Shown: positions 13,806 to 21,512 of the stretch, piece by piece
Numbering within the stretch: the stretch's first letter is position 1
Layout: each line of letters begins with the position of its first letter
DNA from: DATDMG01 sp036518955
Lineage (GTDB): Bacteria > Actinomycetota > Actinomycetes > Actinomycetales > Kineosporiaceae
DNA length: 23,301 nucleotides
Direction: 5' to 3'
NCBI GenBank assembly: GCA_036518955.1
Contig: DATDMG010000460.1
Span: 1-23,301, forward strand
Translations under genes and position numbers: made by a program
The notes under the pieces: model-generated
Seen by the model: the letters and a program-made list of their open reading frames with translations, nothing else
What the model was told of the DNA's origin: nothing
Database searches by the model: none

Positions 13806-14108
13806 TACCCCCCACCTCGGCGAGGGTTCCTCCCTGCGGCGGCCGGGCCGGTCCGTGCCCAGACCTCGCCGGCGTCGCTCGGCCGCGAGTTGGTCAGCCC
13901 TTCATCTGGATGACGAGCCGGCTTCACTCCTTCGATGAGCTCAGAAAGTGTCCGGAAGTAGGCAGTCTGATTGTGGACTTCGGCTTGGGTCGACAGTGGC
14001 CGGCGACGTCTGAGAATAGTGGAGAAGTCAGCCGATGGCGTCTGATCGAAAATCAACCCAGGGCATCGCGACATCCTGTCGAATGCCACTGATACCCATG
14101 AGGTGATG
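13806..14108. other. Intergenic region, lower GC in its second half
   Basis: Between the protease and the small secreted protein. From about 13930 to 14090 the GC content falls well below that of the flanks (stretches such as gagaatagtggagaag and gatcgaaaatcaac), which suggests regulatory DNA for the downstream gene rather than coding. I cannot pick out a reliable promoter pair. Confidence 0.4.
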
Positions 14109-14570
14109 ATGAACCCCTTCAGTTCATTCCTGCGAACCGGTCGCGGTCGCGCGTCGATGACCGCCGCCGTGACGCTGGCCGTCGCCGGACTGACGTCCAC
14201 GGTGTCCATGATCGGTTCAGCCTCGGCCGCCACCTTCGACGGCCCCAACGGCCACCACCAGTTCCTGCAGATCGCCGCCAAGGAGAGCGGGTCCTGGACC
14301 GCGCACATGACGCTGCATGACTCCAGCGGCAAGACCGTCTACACCTGGAAGGAGAACCCGCGCGGGATGCATGGCAAGGCCACCTGGTGGTACACGCTCG
14401 GCGGTGGCTACGTCGACGGCGACATCACCCTCAGCCAAGGCCCCGACTCCCCACCGACCGTGTACCCGTTCCGCTACACTGCTGACGACGCGGACGGACA
14501 CTGCTGGCGAGTCAACTGGCAGGGAGCCGACTACACCGGCGACACCAACGGCTCCTGCACCCCCAGCTGA
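14109..14570 (+). CDS. Small secreted protein of unknown function
   Basis: A 153-residue protein with a clear signal peptide: RTGRGR n-region, hydrophobic core (TAAVTLAVAGLTSTVSMIG) and ASASA-type cleavage near residue 40. The mature part, about 113 residues, is rich in Gly, Asp, Trp, Tyr and His (GPNGHHQFLQ, ATWWYTLGGGYVDGD) with two cysteines (132 and 150) that could form one disulfide near the C-terminus. The beta-rich look suggests a small extracellular domain; I do not recognise it. Start: ATG 14109 with gagg five bases upstream is preferred over ATG 14106. It follows the secreted protease on the same strand, 303 bases on, and is ended by a strong hairpin. Confidence 0.8.
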   Translation: MNPFSSFLRTGRGRASMTAAVTLAVAGLTSTVSMIGSASAATFDGPNGHHQFLQIAAKESGSWTAHMTLHDSSGKTVYTWKENPRGMHGKATWWYTLGGGYVDGDITLSQGPDSPPTVYPFRYTADDADGHCWRVNWQGADYTGDTNGSCTPS

Positions 14571-14637
14571 CGACCCCTCTCCTCCCCGATCGCATCCCCG
14601 GATGAAGGGGTAATGGCCAGATCGGCGGCCAGAACCG

Positions 14638-14678
14638 GTGCCCTGTCCTCGCGCCCACCGGCGCCGGGGACAGGGCAC
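14638..14678 (+). terminator. Strong hairpin terminator
   Basis: Arms gtgccctgtcc (14638-14648) and ggacagggcac (14668-14678) pair perfectly, and an inner gcgcc / ggcgc stem closes a four-base loop, so nearly the whole 41 bases fold. It follows the small secreted protein gene by 68 bases. Confidence 0.75.
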
Positions 14679-14789
14679 AGGCAGGACACCGGCAGATCGT
14701 CGCCCCCTGGCTGAGGTCAGCCGGCGTTGTCCGCAGGGTTCATGGGTGCGATCATGGCCGGAATCGTCCAGGCGACCTGGAGGTGGTCC

Positions 14790-16007
14790 ATGATCCGTGA
14801 GGCACAGTTGCGGGCCGCCGGACGTCTCGCCGGTGACGCCGTCGCCGCTGTCGTGACGACCGTCCAGGGCGTGCACCGTGCGGTCGGGCGACGCGTCGAG
14901 ACGGCGCTGCCGCCGGTGGCACGCGGGGTGGCGGAGATCCAGTCCGGTCTCTCCGATGCCGTGTACGCGGGGGTTACCCAGGGCGGTCGGCTGGTCCCGC
15001 GGATCGTGGCGGAGGTCTTGGTGCGATGCTCGCCTGGCGCACCGGCGCTGACCGAGACCTCCGCCGGCCGCCACGCGCTGGCCGCGCTGAACGGGATCTG
15101 GGGCGACACCATCGCCGAACGTCACCCGGACCTGGCCGTCTCCGCGACCCTGCGGGCCGGCGGCCAGGACCTCCGGCTCCACCCGGCCTTCGTCGCCGAG
15201 GCCGTCCCCGAGGCCACCGGGCGGATCGTGGTGTTCGTCCACGGTCTGAGCGGGAGCGACCGCTGGTGGACGGGTGCGACCGCCCCGAACGCGCAGGCCT
15301 CCTACGGTGAGCGCCTCAGTGCCGATCTTGGCTACGTCCCCCTCTACGTCCACTACAACAGCGGACGCGCGGTGAGCGACAACGGCCGGGATCTGGCCGA
15401 ACTGCTCGACCGGCTCGTCGACGTCTGGCCGGTCCCGGTCGAGCGGATGGCGCTGATCGGACACTCCATGGGCGGACTGGTGATCCGCAGTGCCTGTCGC
15501 CACGCCGACCTCGCCGACCACCGCTGGATTTCGACCGTCGGCACCGTGGTCACCCTGGGCACCCCGCATCTCGGGGCTCCGCTGGAGAAGGCCGTGCACG
15601 TCACCGAACGGCTGTTGACGGTCGCGCCGGAAACCGCGCCGCTCGCCCGGCTCCTCGGCATCCGCAGTGCCGGCGTGAAAGATCTGCGCTTCGGTGCGCT
15701 CGTCCCGGGCGACCGGCGCCCGGACGACCCGTCACTCCTGGCCGACCGGTGCACGAGCGTGCCGGTGCTGCCGCACGTCACCTACTGCTTCGCGTCGGCC
15801 TCCATCGTCCGGGACGCACGCAGCCCCGTCGGATGGCTGCTCGGGGACGGCTTGGTCCGTCTCCCCAGCGCGGCCGCGACCGGGCGAACGCCTCGCGAGC
15901 CGCTCGCCCCGCACCGTCGGGCACACTTCCCCGGCCGGCATCACGTCTCGCTCCTGAACGATCCGCACGTCTACGCGCAGCTGAGGCAGTGGCTGACGGA
16001 CGAGTGA
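14790..16007 (+). CDS. PGAP1-like alpha/beta hydrolase (esterase/lipase)
   Basis: A 405-residue serine hydrolase. A helical N-terminal segment (1-100) precedes the hydrolase core, which has VVFVHGLSGSD (147-157), the nucleophile elbow GHSMGG (Ser226), TLGTPHLGAP (255-264), the probable acid Asp353 (LGDGLV) and His384 or His385 (RHHVSLLNDP). LGTPHLG after the elbow is usual in the PGAP1/lecithin-cholesterol-acyltransferase-like group acting on acyl esters. No signal peptide, so probably cytoplasmic. Start: ATG 14790 has ggagg six bases upstream; in-frame ATGs at 14742 and 14754 lack one. Similar genes often accompany lipid or storage metabolism, but nothing beside it supports that here. Confidence 0.9.
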   Translation: MIREAQLRAAGRLAGDAVAAVVTTVQGVHRAVGRRVETALPPVARGVAEIQSGLSDAVYAGVTQGGRLVPRIVAEVLVRCSPGAPALTETSAGRHALAALNGIWGDTIAERHPDLAVSATLRAGGQDLRLHPAFVAEAVPEATGRIVVFVHGLSGSDRWWTGATAPNAQASYGERLSADLGYVPLYVHYNSGRAVSDNGRDLAELLDRLVDVWPVPVERMALIGHSMGGLVIRSACRHADLADHRWISTVGTVVTLGTPHLGAPLEKAVHVTERLLTVAPETAPLARLLGIRSAGVKDLRFGALVPGDRRPDDPSLLADRCTSVPVLPHVTYCFASASIVRDARSPVGWLLGDGLVRLPSAAATGRTPREPLAPHRRAHFPGRHHVSLLNDPHVYAQLRQWLTDE

Positions 16008-16181
16008 GCAGCGGACCTCCGGCCCTGTCGGCACCGCCCAGGCACGGGCAGGCTGTCGTGAGCATCGACCATGTCGAGCATCCGGGGCGAGCAGGATGAC
16101 GCGTGCAGTGGCCGCGGCGGTCGTCGTCACAGCGGCGGGAGTGGCCGCGCACCAGCGGCTGATCATGCCATCGGAGCAGCG

Positions 16182-16712
16182 ATGAGAACCGTGATCCCGC
16201 TGTTCGTCTGCCACGCCAATTGCAGCCGGTCGATGATCGCGGCCTACCTGTTCCGCCACCTCATCCGCTCGCCGGCTTGCTCGGCCGGCATCGAGGCGGG
16301 CGAGCACCCCGCCGAGCGCGCCGTCGAGATGCTGGCCGCCTGGGGGGTCGACGCAAGCCGGCACCGCCCCACGCAGGTGGACCGCACGATCTGCGAGCAG
16401 GCCGACGCCATCTTCGTGATGGCCGCCCCCTACCTGCGCCGGCTGCTCATCGGATACGGGGACGACCTCGCGGCCAAGAGCTACCTGTTCGCAGATCCCT
16501 TCATCCGGCCGGTATCGTTCGCGCGCCGCGAGTACGCCGTGATCGATCCGACCTGGGACAGCCGGCCCGGGGCTGAGCTGTGCGCCGAACACGCCTGGAT
16601 GTGTGAGCGCGTCGAGCAGATCAACGAGGCACTGCAGGGGCGCGGCCGGCGGCTCGTGCCGGCCGCCGAGTACCTCGACGTCCTGGCGCAGGTCGATCCG
16701 TACAGCCACTGA
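16182..16712 (+). CDS. Low-molecular-weight phosphatase-like protein
   Basis: A 176-residue protein of the low-molecular-weight tyrosine phosphatase/arsenate reductase fold. The phosphate loop C-x5-R is present as CHANCSR (Cys10 to Arg16) at the end of the first strand, followed by the usual helix SMIAAYLFRHL, and the general-acid loop IDP (Asp122) lies where the family has its DP pair. The loop differs from the common CTGNTCRSP, so the substrate may not be phosphotyrosine; similar divergent members occur in actinobacteria and protein-arginine phosphatase activity is another possibility. Start ATG 16182 has ggag six bases upstream; the frame is open from 16071 but that part is not coding-like. 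Confidence 0.85.
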   Translation: MRTVIPLFVCHANCSRSMIAAYLFRHLIRSPACSAGIEAGEHPAERAVEMLAAWGVDASRHRPTQVDRTICEQADAIFVMAAPYLRRLLIGYGDDLAAKSYLFADPFIRPVSFARREYAVIDPTWDSRPGAELCAEHAWMCERVEQINEALQGRGRRLVPAAEYLDVLAQVDPYSH

Positions 16713-16755
16713 CGTGATCAGCACCGCTCACGACCGGGCCACCTGGACGACGGGG

Positions 16756-17352
16756 TCACCGCCGTTCGCGGTCATCCCTGACCGAGCAGCCTCCGGATCG
16801 GCGGGACGCGGTTCCACCATCCGGTCGGGCGATCGTCATCGCCCGACCGATCGTCATCGCCCGACCGATCGTCATCGCCCGGGCGATCGCCAGGGGAACG
16901 CTCGGCTGGAGGTGGAACCCCGCCACCGATCCACCCGCTTCCAACAGACGCACCCCTGCGGGGTTCACGGCGGCCAGCGCCAAGCGCGCCCCGTGCCGCT
17001 CGGTGCACCGTCGCATCATGGTCAACACCGCCAGGGACTCCGGCCGCAGCGTCACCGCACGCAGATCGGCGATGACCCACCTCGGGTGCGAACGCAGGGC
17101 GGACGTCAGCGCCGACGCGCAGGCGTGCAAGGAGGCCGCATCGATCGACCCGGTGCAGGTCAGGATGCTGACCCCGGCCAGCTCGCGGAGAACGGCATCG
17201 AAGCCGGCCGGGGTGCCCGTCGTCGGGTCGCGCCCCGGCGCGGTCACGGCGCCCACCGGAGGCGCCAGCACTGACCGAGCCGTTGTCCGATCCTCGCACT
17301 CCGGCCAGCCGACTACCGTCGGTTCACGTCCTCGCATTGTCGAGTGGACCAC
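16756..17352 (-). CDS. STAS domain protein with an RAMTIG repeat tail
   Basis: A 198-residue protein whose middle (about 48-150) is a STAS domain of the anti-sigma-factor antagonist kind: LAGVSILTCTGSIDAASLHACASALTSAL, then WVIADLRAVTLRPESLAVLTMMRRCTERHGARLALAAVNP and a last helix. The usual DSSG phosphorylation loop is replaced by RPESL, so switching by serine phosphorylation in the SpoIIAA manner is doubtful. Residues 158-175 are three copies of RAMTIG, encoded by an 18-bp tandem repeat, followed by an Arg-rich tail. Start: GTG 17352 has gggagg five bases upstream; ATG 17337 is the alternative. It stands alone and converges with the phosphatase-like gene. Confidence 0.82.
   Translation of the reverse strand: MVHSTMRGREPTVVGWPECEDRTTARSVLAPPVGAVTAPGRDPTTGTPAGFDAVLRELAGVSILTCTGSIDAASLHACASALTSALRSHPRWVIADLRAVTLRPESLAVLTMMRRCTERHGARLALAAVNPAGVRLLEAGGSVAGFHLQPSVPLAIARAMTIGRAMTIGRAMTIARPDGGTASRRSGGCSVRDDRERR
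16831..16884. repeat. 18-bp in-frame tandem repeat, three units
   Basis: Units at 16831-16848, 16849-16866 and 16867-16884 (gatcgtcatcgcccgacc; the last ends in gggc) encode RAMTIG on the minus strand within the STAS gene. A fourth partial unit (gatcgcc) follows. The multiple-of-three length keeps the frame. Confidence 0.92.
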
Positions 17353-17977
17353 CCTTTCCTCCCTTCTCGCCGGTGTGGCACGGCCTCCCGTGGTGACGCC
17401 CCGGTCGTCGGCATGACCGCTGGACCCGGTTGACCAGCCGGCGGCCGGCGGGGCCCCGCGGCCGACCAGGACAGGCAAGCCGCCTACCAGCGGTGATGCC
17501 GTGCCCCTTGGCGCTGACGAGGATGTCCGTTCCGGCACGAGTCACGGCAGGCTGTTGATGCGCCCGTCGACGTCCGGAGCGGAGGGTATACGCCGGGCGC
17601 ACCAGGGGATCGGCCGTTTCTTGGTTCAGGAAGAGAAGAATATCGCCGACCGTTCCCGAGGCCCAGCCCTAGACATAGAAAATGCCTCCGACACCTCTTT
17701 TTGGTGAATATCTTCGCAACATTTTAGAATGGAGAACGGAGCGTCGCCGGCGGAGCGTCCAGATACCGTGCCCATCCGATACCCATGCATCTGGTGCCCT
17801 GGACAATCATCCGGCGAGCGCGGGCCGGCCTCAGCATGGCGACCACACAAAGTGCTTCAGGCATCGAGAATGCGTCGCATCCGCAGATCCGCGCCGAGCC
17901 TCCCGGTCCCCCTCATTGACAGGCCCAGGAACGCGCCGACACACTCTCGCACGCACAGCACAGCAGAAGGAGGACAC
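17353..17977. other. Intergenic region with AT-rich core
   Basis: 625 bases between the divergent STAS and VOC genes. Up to about 17600 the DNA is ordinary high-GC. From about 17620 to 17740 it is much richer in A and T (aagagaagaatatc, ctttttggtgaatatc, acattttagaatgg). A promoter sits in this stretch. The 240 bases between it and the VOC start are GC-rich again, contain no frame with a ribosome site and no motif of a known riboswitch that I can see. Confidence 0.55.
17701..17730 (+). promoter_or_regulatory. Sigma-70-type promoter in the VOC leader
   Basis: -35 TTGGTG (17701-17706), an 18-base spacer and -10 TAGAAT (17725-17730), within the only AT-rich patch in the window. Transcription would begin near 17737 and give a leader of about 240 bases to ATG 17978. 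Confidence 0.55.
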
Positions 17978-18463
17978 ATGATAATGGCCAAGGTCCTTCC
18001 CTGTCTCTGGTTCGAGGGCAACGCCGAGGAGGCGGCCAACTTCTACGTGACGCTCTTGCCGGACAGCCACATCGACACCGTCTGGCGCTCCCCGGCGCAG
18101 ACGCCGTCGGGGCCGGCGGGCACGGTCTTGACCGTGGACTTCACCATTGCCGGCCAGCAACTGCAGGGCCTCAACGGCGGCCCCGAGTTCACGTTCACCG
18201 AATCGGTGTCGTTCGTCATCGACTGTGATGATCAAGCCGAGGTGGACCGCCTCTGGGGGGCACTGACATCGAACGGCGGTACGCCTGGCCCGTGTGGCTG
18301 GTTGAAGGACCGGTTCGGGCTGTCCTGGCAGATCGTCCCGCGCCGGTTGCGCGAGTTGCTCGACGATCCGGACCCGGAACGCGCCCGCCGGGCGATGGAC
18401 GCGATGCTCACCATGGGCAAGATCGAAGTCGCCGAACTCGAGCGCGCCGCCGACGCGACGTGA
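17978..18463 (+). CDS. VOC family protein (PhnB-like)
   Basis: A 161-residue vicinal-oxygen-chelate fold protein of the PhnB / 3-demethylubiquinone-methyltransferase-like group. It opens with PCLWFEGNAEEAANFYVTLLPDSHI (residues 8-32), has the paired beta-alpha-beta modules, and closes with the family pattern WLKDRFGLSWQIVPRRLRELLDDPDPERARRAMDAMLTMGKIEVAEL. Such proteins are usually metal-dependent or metal-less binders of small molecules; the substrate is unknown. Start ATG 17978 has a textbook aaggagg five to six bases upstream. It converges with the chemoreceptor gene. Confidence 0.93.
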   Translation: MIMAKVLPCLWFEGNAEEAANFYVTLLPDSHIDTVWRSPAQTPSGPAGTVLTVDFTIAGQQLQGLNGGPEFTFTESVSFVIDCDDQAEVDRLWGALTSNGGTPGPCGWLKDRFGLSWQIVPRRLRELLDDPDPERARRAMDAMLTMGKIEVAELERAADAT

Positions 18464-18471
18464 CCGAGGGG

Positions 18472-18495
18472 CGCTGCGCGGCCGATGACGCAGCG
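18472..18495. terminator. Hairpin between convergent VOC and chemoreceptor genes
   Basis: Perfect arms cgctgcg (18472-18478) and cgcagcg (18489-18495) with a 10-base loop, 8 bases after the VOC stop and 54 bases before the end of the chemoreceptor gene. Confidence 0.45.
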
Positions 18496-18549
18496 TTGCC
18501 GCAGATCGCGAACTCGCCGAGCCGGCGGATCGGATGGCCCGGCGGGAGG

Positions 18550-20115
18550 TCAGATCCGGAAGGACGACACCGCCTGGCGCAACTGCTCCCCCATCCCCGC
18601 GACATCACCAGCCAGAGTCCGGGTAGCCGCGACCGCTTCGACGCTGTCCTGTGCGGTGGTGGTGACGCCGGCGATCGCGGCGGCGATCCCCTGGGTGATC
18701 CGCAACGCTTCGCGGATCCCGTCGCCCATCGAGTCGGTGGTGACGCTCTGCTCCTCGACCGCTGCCGCGATGCTGCCCTGGAACTGGTTGATCTGCTGGA
18801 TGATGTCGCCGATCTCCCCGATCGCCCGGATCGCACCCTCGGTGTCCTGCTGGATCGCCTGCACCCGCGTGATCACGCTGTCCGTCGCCTCCGCCGTCTC
18901 GCGCGCCAGGTCCTTCACCTCACCGGCCACGACCGCGAATCCCCGCCCCGCCTCGCCGGCACGAGCGGCCTCGATCGTGGCGTTGAGCGCCAGCAGGCTG
19001 GTCTGCGCGGCGATCGACTGGATCACCTGGATGACGTTGCCGATCTCCTCCGAGCTGTTGCCGAGCTGGGCGATCGTCGCGTTGGTGGACTCCACCTTCT
19101 CGACGGCCTGCCCCGCGACGCGGGCCGCCTCCTGGGCGCTGGAGGAGATCTCTCGAATCGACGAGCCGAGCTCGACCGTGCTCGAAGCGACGGTTCCCAC
19201 GGTAGCCGTGACCAGTTCGGCGCTGGAGGCCATCTCGCCGACGGCACCGGTCGCCCGGGCCACCGACTCCCCGGTCTGGTCCGCGCTCGTGCTGAGCCCG
19301 GAGGCCGAGTCCACGAGGCGGTTCGCGGAGCCCCCCACCTCACCGATCGCCGATCGGAAGGACGCCAGACCGGAGTTCAGGGCATCGGCCATCGCGGCGA
19401 TCTCGTCCTCGCCGCTGACGGTGACCGTCCGGGAGAGGTCGCCCTTGGCCATGCCGTCCAGGACCTCCAGGACGGCTGCGGTCCGGCGGCGGACCGAGCC
19501 CCGGATGGCGAAGCCGAAGACGAGCCCGATCACCAGACCGGCCAGCACCATCAGGCCGGTCAGCAGCCGGTCCCGGGCGTACTCGGCGGCCACTGCCGCC
19601 CGCTGCGAGGCGGCGTCCTGGGTGAACGCCGTCGCCAGGGCCTCGAACGTCTCCTGCACGGTGCCGTAGAGTCCGGAGGCCTTCTCCTGCAGCGCCTGGG
19701 CGTTCGGACCGCGGGCGCCGGCCTTGTACGCCAGGTCGGCCGCGTGGAACGCCTGGTACGTGGTGATGATGTCGCGGGCCTGGGCCTGCAGTTGCGGCGG
19801 GGTCACCCCGACCAGCTGGTTCAGAGCCTTCTGCAGCTCGTCGGTGTACTGGACCACCGCAGCGTTCATGGCCTTCGCGGCGGCGGGGTTGTTCGTCTGG
19901 GCCGCGGCGAAGCCCGCGATCACGGCCCCCTGGTGGGCGTTCTGGGCCTGCCGCAGGACCGTCAGTGGCTCCAGGTCACGGCTGTTCACGGCGACCACCC
20001 GGGAGTGCAACTGCCCCAGGCTGCTCAGGTTGATCGCCCCGACCGCAGTCAGAACGACGACCAACAGCAGGAACGATCCGAGGATCTTGGTGCCCAGGCT
20101 CTGCCGAGTCCGCAT
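18550..20115 (-). CDS. Methyl-accepting chemotaxis protein
   Basis: A 521-residue transmembrane chemoreceptor. First helix at about 10-29, a helical periplasmic four-helix-bundle sensor (about 30-184), second helix 185-205, HAMP domain to about 257 (GMAKGDLSRTVTVSGEDEIAAMADALN), then a long coiled-coil signalling domain with the conserved hairpin tip SIAAQTSLLALNATIEAARAGEAGRGFAVVAGEVKDLA split around residue 380, the CheA/CheW contact. The ligand is unknown and no CheW/CheA/CheB/CheR lies nearby; it may feed a distant pathway or a non-motility system. Start ATG 20115 has ggagg six bases upstream. No C-terminal CheR-binding pentapeptide: it ends SSFRI. Confidence 0.95.
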   Translation of the reverse strand: MRTRQSLGTKILGSFLLLVVVLTAVGAINLSSLGQLHSRVVAVNSRDLEPLTVLRQAQNAHQGAVIAGFAAAQTNNPAAAKAMNAAVVQYTDELQKALNQLVGVTPPQLQAQARDIITTYQAFHAADLAYKAGARGPNAQALQEKASGLYGTVQETFEALATAFTQDAASQRAAVAAEYARDRLLTGLMVLAGLVIGLVFGFAIRGSVRRRTAAVLEVLDGMAKGDLSRTVTVSGEDEIAAMADALNSGLASFRSAIGEVGGSANRLVDSASGLSTSADQTGESVARATGAVGEMASSAELVTATVGTVASSTVELGSSIREISSSAQEAARVAGQAVEKVESTNATIAQLGNSSEEIGNVIQVIQSIAAQTSLLALNATIEAARAGEAGRGFAVVAGEVKDLARETAEATDSVITRVQAIQQDTEGAIRAIGEIGDIIQQINQFQGSIAAAVEEQSVTTDSMGDGIREALRITQGIAAAIAGVTTTAQDSVEAVAATRTLAGDVAGMGEQLRQAVSSFRI

Positions 20116-20274
20116 GCCACTCCTCCGGAGACACGTCTCTACTGCCTCCGGGATCGGGGCCATGCCCAGCCGGGTTGACCGGACGCCATCGGTATCACCC
20201 GGGCGGTGCAGTCCCCGCCGCCCTCGGCATGTCCGGGTCCGGCATCAACGTCGCCGCCAACGCGTGTCGCTGCC

Positions 20275-20297
20275 GCGGTTGCCCCTGCCGCAACCGC
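20275..20297 (-). terminator. Terminator hairpin after the sensor kinase gene
   Basis: Perfect 8-bp arms gcggttgc / gcaaccgc with a 7-base loop lie 9 bases beyond the kinase stop on the minus strand and upstream of the chemoreceptor gene, so the two-component operon probably ends here. Confidence 0.65.
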
Positions 20298-20306
20298 CGC
20301 CACCGC

Positions 20307-21512
20307 TCAGGGTCTGCCCGGGAGAGTGATCGTGAAGGTCGTGCCACGGCCCGGCCCAGGACTGTCGACGGTGACGCGGCCACCCTGGGCCTCAACCAGC
20401 GCCTTGACGATGGCCAAGCCGATGCCCGAGCCGCCGTGAGCCTGGTCCCGGGCAGCGTCCGCGCGGTAGAACCGCTCGAACAGGTGTGGGAGATGCTCCG
20501 CGGCCACGCCCTGCCCGTCGTCCGCCACGACCATCCGCACCTCGTCCGGATGGCTGTCCGCTCCCGCGGCGGCCGACAGGACGACGTGCCCCCTGGCGGA
20601 GGTGTACCGCAGCGCGTTGTCGAGCAGGTTGCCCAGCACCTGCCCCATCCGGTCGAGATCTGCCCACACCCGCAGCCGTCCCGGCGCCTCGCGCACGGTC
20701 AGGCTGACGCCCTTGGCCTGGTACCGGTCGGCGGCCGCGGCAGCAGCCGTGGCCAGCAGGTCGCGGACCGCGACGGGTCGCAGGTCGAGGCCGGCCTGGC
20801 TCTCCTCGGCCCGGGACACCGCCGAGACATCCTGGGCGAGGCGCGCCAACCGGCGAGTCTGCGCCTGCAGCACGCTCAAGGTGTCCCCGTCCAGGGCGCT
20901 GACGCCGTCCTCCAGCGCCTCCAGGTAGGCGCTCAGGGTGGCGACGGGTGTGCGCAGCTCATGGGCCAGGTCGTCGAGCAGCCGGCGCCGGGTCTGTTCG
21001 ACCCGCCCCAGCTCACCCGCCATGTGGTTGAACGCACGGGCCAGAGCGTCGGCCTCGGCGCCGAGGCGAGGCTGTCCCACCCGCACGTCGTAGTGGCCAG
21101 CCGCCACCTCCGCCGCGGCGGCGACGAGCGGTTGCAGGGAACGGGCCAGACGGCGGGCCAGGTAGACGCTGACCATGAGGGACGCCGCCACGGCCGCGAG
21201 CGACGCCACGCCCAGCGAGATGCCACTCGCCGCGTCGAACGCCAGCTCGGCATGAGCCATGGCCGGTGAATGCGCGGACTCACCGGCCATCTGCAGGTGC
21301 CGGTGGAACACCGCGGGCGCGACCGCGGACGCCACCAGCCACGCCGTCACCACGCCGATCGCCACGACCAGCAGGAGTGCGGCCAGCACCCGTGCGGTCA
21401 CGCCCGTCCCGGAGCCCTGCCGCCGTCCGTCCCCCCACCGCGGACGCCGGACCCGCCGGCCGGCGACGTCCGGCACAGCCCCGGTCGCCGGCCGGGGCCG
21501 CCGAAGGCGCAC
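20307..21512 (-). CDS. Two-component sensor histidine kinase
   Basis: A 401-residue membrane kinase. Helices at about 38-66 and 98-118 bound a short extracytoplasmic loop; a HAMP region follows (120-170), then the H-box DLAHELRTPVATLSAYLEALEDG with His184, the N-box LGNLLDNALRYT, the G1 region VVADDGQGVAAEHLPHLFERFYRAD and G2 GGSGIGLAIVKALVEAQGG. It should autophosphorylate His184 and pass phosphate to the response regulator encoded just before it. GTG 21512 overlaps the regulator's stop codon by one base and has gagggga upstream, so the pair is translationally coupled. The first 35 residues are Arg/Pro-rich and cytoplasmic. Confidence 0.95.
   Translation of the reverse strand: MRLRRPRPATGAVPDVAGRRVRRPRWGDGRRQGSGTGVTARVLAALLLVVAIGVVTAWLVASAVAPAVFHRHLQMAGESAHSPAMAHAELAFDAASGISLGVASLAAVAASLMVSVYLARRLARSLQPLVAAAAEVAAGHYDVRVGQPRLGAEADALARAFNHMAGELGRVEQTRRRLLDDLAHELRTPVATLSAYLEALEDGVSALDGDTLSVLQAQTRRLARLAQDVSAVSRAEESQAGLDLRPVAVRDLLATAAAAAADRYQAKGVSLTVREAPGRLRVWADLDRMGQVLGNLLDNALRYTSARGHVVLSAAAGADSHPDEVRMVVADDGQGVAAEHLPHLFERFYRADAARDQAHGGSGIGLAIVKALVEAQGGRVTVDSPGPGRGTTFTITLPGRP

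Noticed and set aside
16831..16884. Considered as a CRISPR or dispersed repeat array
   Set aside because: Units are contiguous without spacers, in frame within a gene, and encode a simple hexapeptide.
17729..17977. N-terminal extension of the VOC protein (frame open from 17729)
   Set aside because: The family starts at MIMAKVLPCL, a strong aaggagg precedes ATG 17978, and the upstream translation has no family similarity.
18292..20178. A 628-codon open frame on the plus strand
   Set aside because: It runs over the end of the VOC gene and antisense to the chemoreceptor, and its composition (Asp, Arg, Gly, His, Leu) is that of a reverse-complement shadow.
20228..20330. A Cys-rich start MSGSGINVAANACRCRGCPC on the plus strand, suggestive of a metallothionein
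   Set aside because: The Cys codons coincide with the kinase terminator hairpin, the frame then runs on antisense to the kinase gene, and there is no ribosome site.
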